In this document: one piece after another, positions 6,894 to 9,836 of the stretch
Position numbering within the stretch: position 1 is the first letter of the stretch
Layout of the letters: each line of letters opens with the position of its first letter
Assembly: GCA_023389895.1 (NCBI GenBank)
Contig: JAEWDX010000235.1
Span: forward strand, 1-9,836
DNA length: 9,836 nt
From: Bacillota bacterium
GTDB lineage: Bacteria; Bacillota; Bacilli; Bacillales; Cytobacillaceae
Direction: 5' to 3'
Made by a program: the position numbers and the translations under genes
Notes under the pieces: model-generated
Database searches by the model: none
Told to the model about the DNA's origin: nothing
The model's input: the letters and a program-made list of their open reading frames with translations, nothing else

Positions 6894-6916
6894 GAATTTT
6901 CAAAAATTCACTTTTT
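6894..6916 (+). terminator. Weak terminator or attenuator after resC
   Basis: GAATTT (6894-6899) pairs with AAATTC (6904-6909) across TCAA, followed two bases later by TTTTT (6912-6916). The stem is almost all A-U, so it would be leaky. Its position just after the resC stop and just before the resD promoter fits partial uncoupling of resABC from resDE with readthrough. Confidence 0.3.
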
Positions 6917-6921
6917 AATCT

Positions 6922-6950
6922 TTGTTAACAAAAAAGCGGTATAATATAAC
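6922..6950 (+). promoter_or_regulatory. Probable sigma-A promoter for resDE
   Basis: TTGTTA (6922-6927) and TATAAC (6945-6950) are separated by 17 bp; an overlapping TATAAT (6940-6945) is a stronger -10 but has no properly spaced -35. The -35 lies within the perfect 12-bp palindrome TTTGTTAACAAA (6921-6932), a possible operator. A separate resD promoter besides readthrough from resA is known in B. subtilis, which supports the call. Confidence 0.6.
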
Positions 6951-7009
6951 GAGATAGGAAAAGTTGCAATCGTATTATGGGGTCGAAATGATTTTTCGAT
7001 ATCTTTCAT

Positions 7010-7027
7010 TAATCCATGGGGGGATTA
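7010..7027 (+). promoter_or_regulatory. resD ribosome-binding site embedded in a small hairpin
   Basis: The only Shine-Dalgarno in this leader, GGGGGG (7018-7023), is 9 nt before ATG 7033 and fixes that start. TAATCC (7010-7015) can pair with GGATTA (7022-7027), placing the G tract in the loop and 3' arm. A second stem, TCGAAA (6983-6988)/TTTCGA (6994-6999), precedes it. The pairing is short, so any effect on translation is inference. Confidence 0.4.
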
Positions 7028-7032
7028 TTTTT

Positions 7033-7749
7033 ATGGAAAAAGACGTTAAAATTTTAGTAGTTGATGATGAAGAACGAATCAGACGTTTATTAAAAATGTA
7101 CCTTGAAAGAGAGAATTATCTAATTGAGGAAGCTGAAGACGGTAATACGGCATTATCAATGGCGATTGCGAATGATTATGACGTTATTCTCCTTGATCTC
7201 ATGATGCCTGGCAAAGATGGTATTGAAGTGTGCCGTGAATTAAGAGAAAAGAAAGCTACGCCTGTTATCATGCTAACCGCTAAGGGGGAAGAAGTTAACA
7301 GAGTGCAGGGCTTTGAAGTAGGTACAGATGACTATATTGTAAAGCCATTTAGTCCAAGGGAAGTTGTTCTACGGGTGAAAGCATTGCTTAGACGTTCATC
7401 GAATACTACTTATATTCAAACGGAAACATCGGCTAAAGATGTGATTGTTTTCCCACATTTAACAATTGATAATGATGCTCATCGTGTTACGGCGGATGGA
7501 AAAGAAGTTAGTCTAACACCTAAGGAATATGAACTGCTCTATTTCTTAGCTAAATCTCCAGATAAAGTTTTCGATCGTGAACAGCTGCTTAAAGAAGTTT
7601 GGCATTATGAATTTTTCGGTGATTTAAGAACGGTTGATACTCACGTAAAGCGCCTACGTGAAAAATTGAATAAAGTTTCCGAACAAGCAGCGAAAATGAT
7701 CGTTACTGTATGGGGAGTTGGCTATAAATTTGAGGTTATTAATGAGTGA
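7033..7749 (+). CDS. resD: Two-component response regulator ResD (OmpR/PhoB family)
   Basis: A 238-residue DNA-binding response regulator, partner of ResE. In B. subtilis ResD activates aerobic and anaerobic respiration genes (resA, ctaA, fnr, nasDEF, hmp) and takes part in the PhoP network. The receiver domain spans about 5-120, with acidic Asp11/Asp12, phospho-acceptor Asp55 in LLDLMMPG, Thr82 (MLTAKG) and Lys104 (IVKPF). The winged-helix output domain spans about 138-235 (LTPKEYELLYFLA, then DLRTVDTHVKRLREKL, then VWGVGYKFE). The frame is open 23 codons further upstream to a TTG at 6964, but that extension has no ribosome site and would start only about 14 nt after the -10 box; ATG 7033 gives the family length (about 240). 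It overlaps resE by 4 nt. Confidence 0.95.
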   Translation: MEKDVKILVVDDEERIRRLLKMYLERENYLIEEAEDGNTALSMAIANDYDVILLDLMMPGKDGIEVCRELREKKATPVIMLTAKGEEVNRVQGFEVGTDDYIVKPFSPREVVLRVKALLRRSSNTTYIQTETSAKDVIVFPHLTIDNDAHRVTADGKEVSLTPKEYELLYFLAKSPDKVFDREQLLKEVWHYEFFGDLRTVDTHVKRLREKLNKVSEQAAKMIVTVWGVGYKFEVINE

Positions 7750-9527
7750 TGTTTTGGCGTAGTGTAGTTGGTAAGCTATCGGTTACAATCCTTTTACTTG
7801 TTTCCTTTGTTCTCTTTATATTAACGATTATGTTGCTGGAGTTTTTTGAAAATTATCATGTTAAAGAAATGGAAATGGGTCTGACGAATACCGCACAGAA
7901 GATTGCCCGAATTTTTAATGACCATGATCGAGAAATCGGTTTAGAGATCTCTTGGGAATTAGTTGATGATGTAACAAATGTTGTCATTGTAAATGGCTCA
8001 GAAGATATTTATTATTCACCAAATCATGGTCATTCAATTCAGCTTCCTCTTTCTTACTTAAAAGAGGATGTAGATTTGAAAAAAGTTATTACCGAAAATA
8101 AAACAGTTCAGAAAATTTCTTCTTTTTCAGATCTGACTCGAACGTTTGATGAGAATTCTAAGTTATTGATCATTGGTGTTCCATTGAACGAAACAAATAA
8201 TAAAGATGGTGCCGTATATGTTTATCAATCGTTAGAGGTCATTCAAGAAACAACTAAAACAACGACAAAATTTATTTTTCTCGCTGCTGGGGTCGCTATT
8301 ATTTTAACAACTTTTTTTGCTTTTTTCTTATCAACAAGAATTACTGCTCCTCTGCTTAAAATGAGGGAAGCAGCTTTTGAAATTGCTAGGGGAAAATTTG
8401 ATACAAAGATCCGCCTAACATCTCAAGATGAAATTGGTGAATTAGCACTCGCTTTTAATCAAATGGGGAAACAATTAAAGTTTAACATTAATGCACTGAA
8501 CCAAGAAAAGGAACAGCTTGCAAGTATTTTAAGTGGAATGGCTGATGGTGTTATAACATTTAGTAATGATGGAACGATTTTAATCACGAATCCACCTGCT
8601 GAACGTTTTCTGCGAAATTGGTATTATGAACAGGACGAAGAAATTACGAATCCATCAGCTGTCCCTACAAAGGTAATGGAATTATTTGAGTTAGCCGTCA
8701 ATACAGAGAAGGAACAAGTTGGCGAAATTTCCATTCAAGGTAGATTCTGGGTGATGATTGTAAGTCCCCTTTATAATAATAAGAATATTAGAGGTGCGGT
8801 TGCTGTTATTCGTGATATGACGGAAGAAAGGCAGCTTGATAAGCTAAGGCAGGACTTCATCGCAAATGTTTCTCATGAATTAAGAACGCCAATTGCGATG
8901 ATGCAAGGATATAGTGAAGCGATCGTCGATGATATTGCTGGAACTGGTGAAGAAAAGAAAGAAATGGCAAAGGTCATTTATGATGAATCATTAAGAATGG
9001 GTAGATTAGTTAATGAATTATTAGACCTTGCTAGTATGGAGGCAGGCCATATTCAAGTATCATTAGAAACGATTGATTTAGCTCCTTTTTTACAAAAAAT
9101 TGTTCGTAAATTCTATGGTCTTGCTAAGGAAAAAGACATTAATCTTGAATTAAACCTTGATGATGAAGAAATGAAACTCGATTTTGATCCAGATGGGATC
9201 GAACAAGTTTTAACTAATTTAATTGATAATGCTATTCGTCATACGCCGAATAGGGGAACAGTTACAGTTTCAGAGCATAATGATGAAAGAGGATTATACA
9301 TAGAAGTAGTTGATTCTGGATGTGGAATTCCCGAAGAGGATTTGCCATTCGTTTTTGAACGTTTTTATAAGGCGGATAAAGCAAGGACGAGAGGGCGATC
9401 TGGTACAGGCCTTGGGCTTGCTATTGCGAAAAATTTAATAACTGCCCATAAAGGTAGAATTGCGGTCCAGAGCAAAGTCGGCCATGGAACAAAATTTTCC
9501 ATTTTTATTCCAAAAAATATTGAATAA
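7746..9527 (+). CDS. resE: Sensor histidine kinase ResE
   Basis: A 593-residue membrane kinase/phosphatase acting on ResD in response to respiratory state. Domains in order are: first membrane span about 12-31; extracytoplasmic region about 35-172; second span about 174-195; HAMP about 196-249; PAS about 255-365; HisKA with SHELRTP (phospho-acceptor His377); and HATPase_c with N box NLIDNAIRH (491-499), G1 DSGCGIP (523-529), F box FVFERFYK (535-542) and G2 GTGLGLAI (553-560). In B. subtilis the PAS domain is important for sensing. The GTG at 7746 overlaps the resD stop (GTGA); ATG 7749 is an equally legal start one codon in. GAGGT (7732-7736) is 9 nt from the GTG but 12 from the ATG, and the N-terminus recalled for B. 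subtilis ResE (M-x-FWRSVVGKL) aligns with the GTG start. Confidence 0.95.
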   Translation: MMFWRSVVGKLSVTILLLVSFVLFILTIMLLEFFENYHVKEMEMGLTNTAQKIARIFNDHDREIGLEISWELVDDVTNVVIVNGSEDIYYSPNHGHSIQLPLSYLKEDVDLKKVITENKTVQKISSFSDLTRTFDENSKLLIIGVPLNETNNKDGAVYVYQSLEVIQETTKTTTKFIFLAAGVAIILTTFFAFFLSTRITAPLLKMREAAFEIARGKFDTKIRLTSQDEIGELALAFNQMGKQLKFNINALNQEKEQLASILSGMADGVITFSNDGTILITNPPAERFLRNWYYEQDEEITNPSAVPTKVMELFELAVNTEKEQVGEISIQGRFWVMIVSPLYNNKNIRGAVAVIRDMTEERQLDKLRQDFIANVSHELRTPIAMMQGYSEAIVDDIAGTGEEKKEMAKVIYDESLRMGRLVNELLDLASMEAGHIQVSLETIDLAPFLQKIVRKFYGLAKEKDINLELNLDDEEMKLDFDPDGIEQVLTNLIDNAIRHTPNRGTVTVSEHNDERGLYIEVVDSGCGIPEEDLPFVFERFYKADKARTRGRSGTGLGLAIAKNLITAHKGRIAVQSKVGHGTKFSIFIPKNIE

Positions 9528-9558
9528 AATGACTTTGAAATTTAAAAGGAAACATGTG

Positions 9559-9591
9559 AGGAAGGATTCAAAGAAAATCCTTCCTTTTTTT
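9559..9591 (+). terminator. Strong Rho-independent terminator after resE
   Basis: AGGAAGGATT (9559-9568) pairs perfectly with AATCCTTCCT (9576-9585) across the 7-nt loop CAAAGAA, and the 3' arm runs into seven T residues (9585-9591). It ends the res operon transcript and insulates sigX, 80 nt downstream. Confidence 0.93.
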
Positions 9592-9615
9592 CATCGTTAA
9601 TATTATATTTAAAGA

Positions 9616-9642
9616 TGTAACTTTTATTTCATTTTTTACGAC
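9616..9642 (+). promoter_or_regulatory. SigX-dependent (ECF) autoregulatory promoter of sigX
   Basis: TGTAAC (9616-9621) and CGAC (9639-9642) are separated by exactly 17 bp. This matches the B. subtilis SigX consensus (tGTAAC-N17-CGAc) and lies 28 bp upstream of the sigX ATG. It implies positive autoregulation of sigX, as in B. subtilis. SigW uses a related consensus (TGAAAC, CGTA), so the TGTAAC and CGAC bases favour SigX. Confidence 0.85.
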
Positions 9643-9670
9643 TATTAATAATGAACGGGGAGGGGAATCG

Positions 9671-9836
9671 ATGGACTCCGTTTTTGACGAATTTTATAAA
9701 AAATATCATCATGATGTGTTTCAATTTCTTTTTTATATGGTAAAAAATAAAGAGCAAGCTGAAGATCTCGTTCAGGAAGTTTATATTCGTGTGCTGAAAT
9801 CATACGATCAATTCGAAGGGAAAAGCAGTGAGAAAA
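9671..9836 (+). CDS. sigX: ECF RNA polymerase sigma factor SigX (5' part only)
   Basis: Fifty-five codons plus one base of an ECF sigma factor, truncated by the window end. The visible protein starts MDSVFDEFYKKYHHDVFQFL and continues with FYMVKNKEQAEDLVQEVYIRVLKSYDQFEG, the sigma-70 region 2.1-2.2 signature (AEDLVQEVYIRV, residues 29-40) that contacts the beta' clamp helices. It closely resembles the start of B. subtilis SigX, which controls cell-surface charge genes such as dlt and pssA. The ATG is preceded by GGGGAGGGG (9657-9665), giving a strong ribosome site at 5-7 nt. The SigX-type promoter upstream and the location after resE support the name. The anti-sigma gene rsiX would be expected next, outside the window. 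Confidence 0.9.
   Translation, partial: MDSVFDEFYKKYHHDVFQFLFYMVKNKEQAEDLVQEVYIRVLKSYDQFEGKSSEK

Noticed and set aside
6964..7032. Upstream TTG start extending ResD by 23 residues
   Set aside because: The extension lacks a Shine-Dalgarno, overlaps the expected transcript start region, and exceeds the family length; ATG 7033 has a clear GGGGGG site.
1..9836. Novel defence, mobile or biosynthetic system
   Set aside because: All ten genes are recognisable members of a conserved Bacillaceae locus in the usual order. No transposase, integrase, CRISPR-like repeats, tRNA or unexplained ORF was seen on either strand.

Overview
The window is a stretch of a low-GC Gram-positive chromosome from an endospore-forming member of the Bacillaceae. 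The evidence is the gene content and order dacB-spmA-spmB-rluB-resA-resB-resC-resD-resE-sigX, which is the conserved arrangement known from Bacillus subtilis, together with AT-rich coding sequence, strong purine-rich Shine-Dalgarno sites, TTG/GTG starts and a SigX-type promoter. Species cannot be fixed from the sequence alone. All genes are on the + strand and all look intact except sigX, which is cut by the window end.

Layout. Bases 1-106 are non-coding and structured; they look like one end of a dispersed Bacillaceae intergenic repeat. Bases 121-2398 hold the sporulation cluster dacB (D,D-carboxypeptidase that tunes cortex cross-linking), spmA and spmB (paired membrane proteins for spore-core dehydration), tightly packed and closed by a hairpin terminator. 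Bases 2399-2585 are a 187-bp leader with a possible promoter and nested inverted repeats before rluB (23S rRNA pseudouridine synthase). Bases 3309-3485 hold a probable resA promoter whose -10 box is flanked by two perfect dyads. resA, resB and resC follow: these form the System II cytochrome c maturation set (apocytochrome thiol reductant plus haem transport and ligation complex). A weak stem-loop and a second promoter precede resDE, the two-component system that in B. subtilis controls respiration and anaerobic genes, including resABC. A strong terminator closes resE. The last 166 bp begin sigX, an ECF sigma factor gene preceded by a near-perfect SigX-type promoter (TGTAAC-N17-CGAC), so it is probably autoregulated.

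How the genes work together. dacB/spmA/spmB act in the mother cell during spore maturation. resA/B/C build c-type cytochromes on the outer face of the membrane, and ResE/ResD sense respiratory state and adjust their expression. rluB is a ribosome-modification gene lying between the two modules. No gene-free stretch exceeds 187 bp. I found no mobile element with coding capacity, CRISPR array, tRNA or rRNA. I see no undescribed multi-gene system here; the less ordinary signals are all in the intergenic regions and in details of ResA and ResB.
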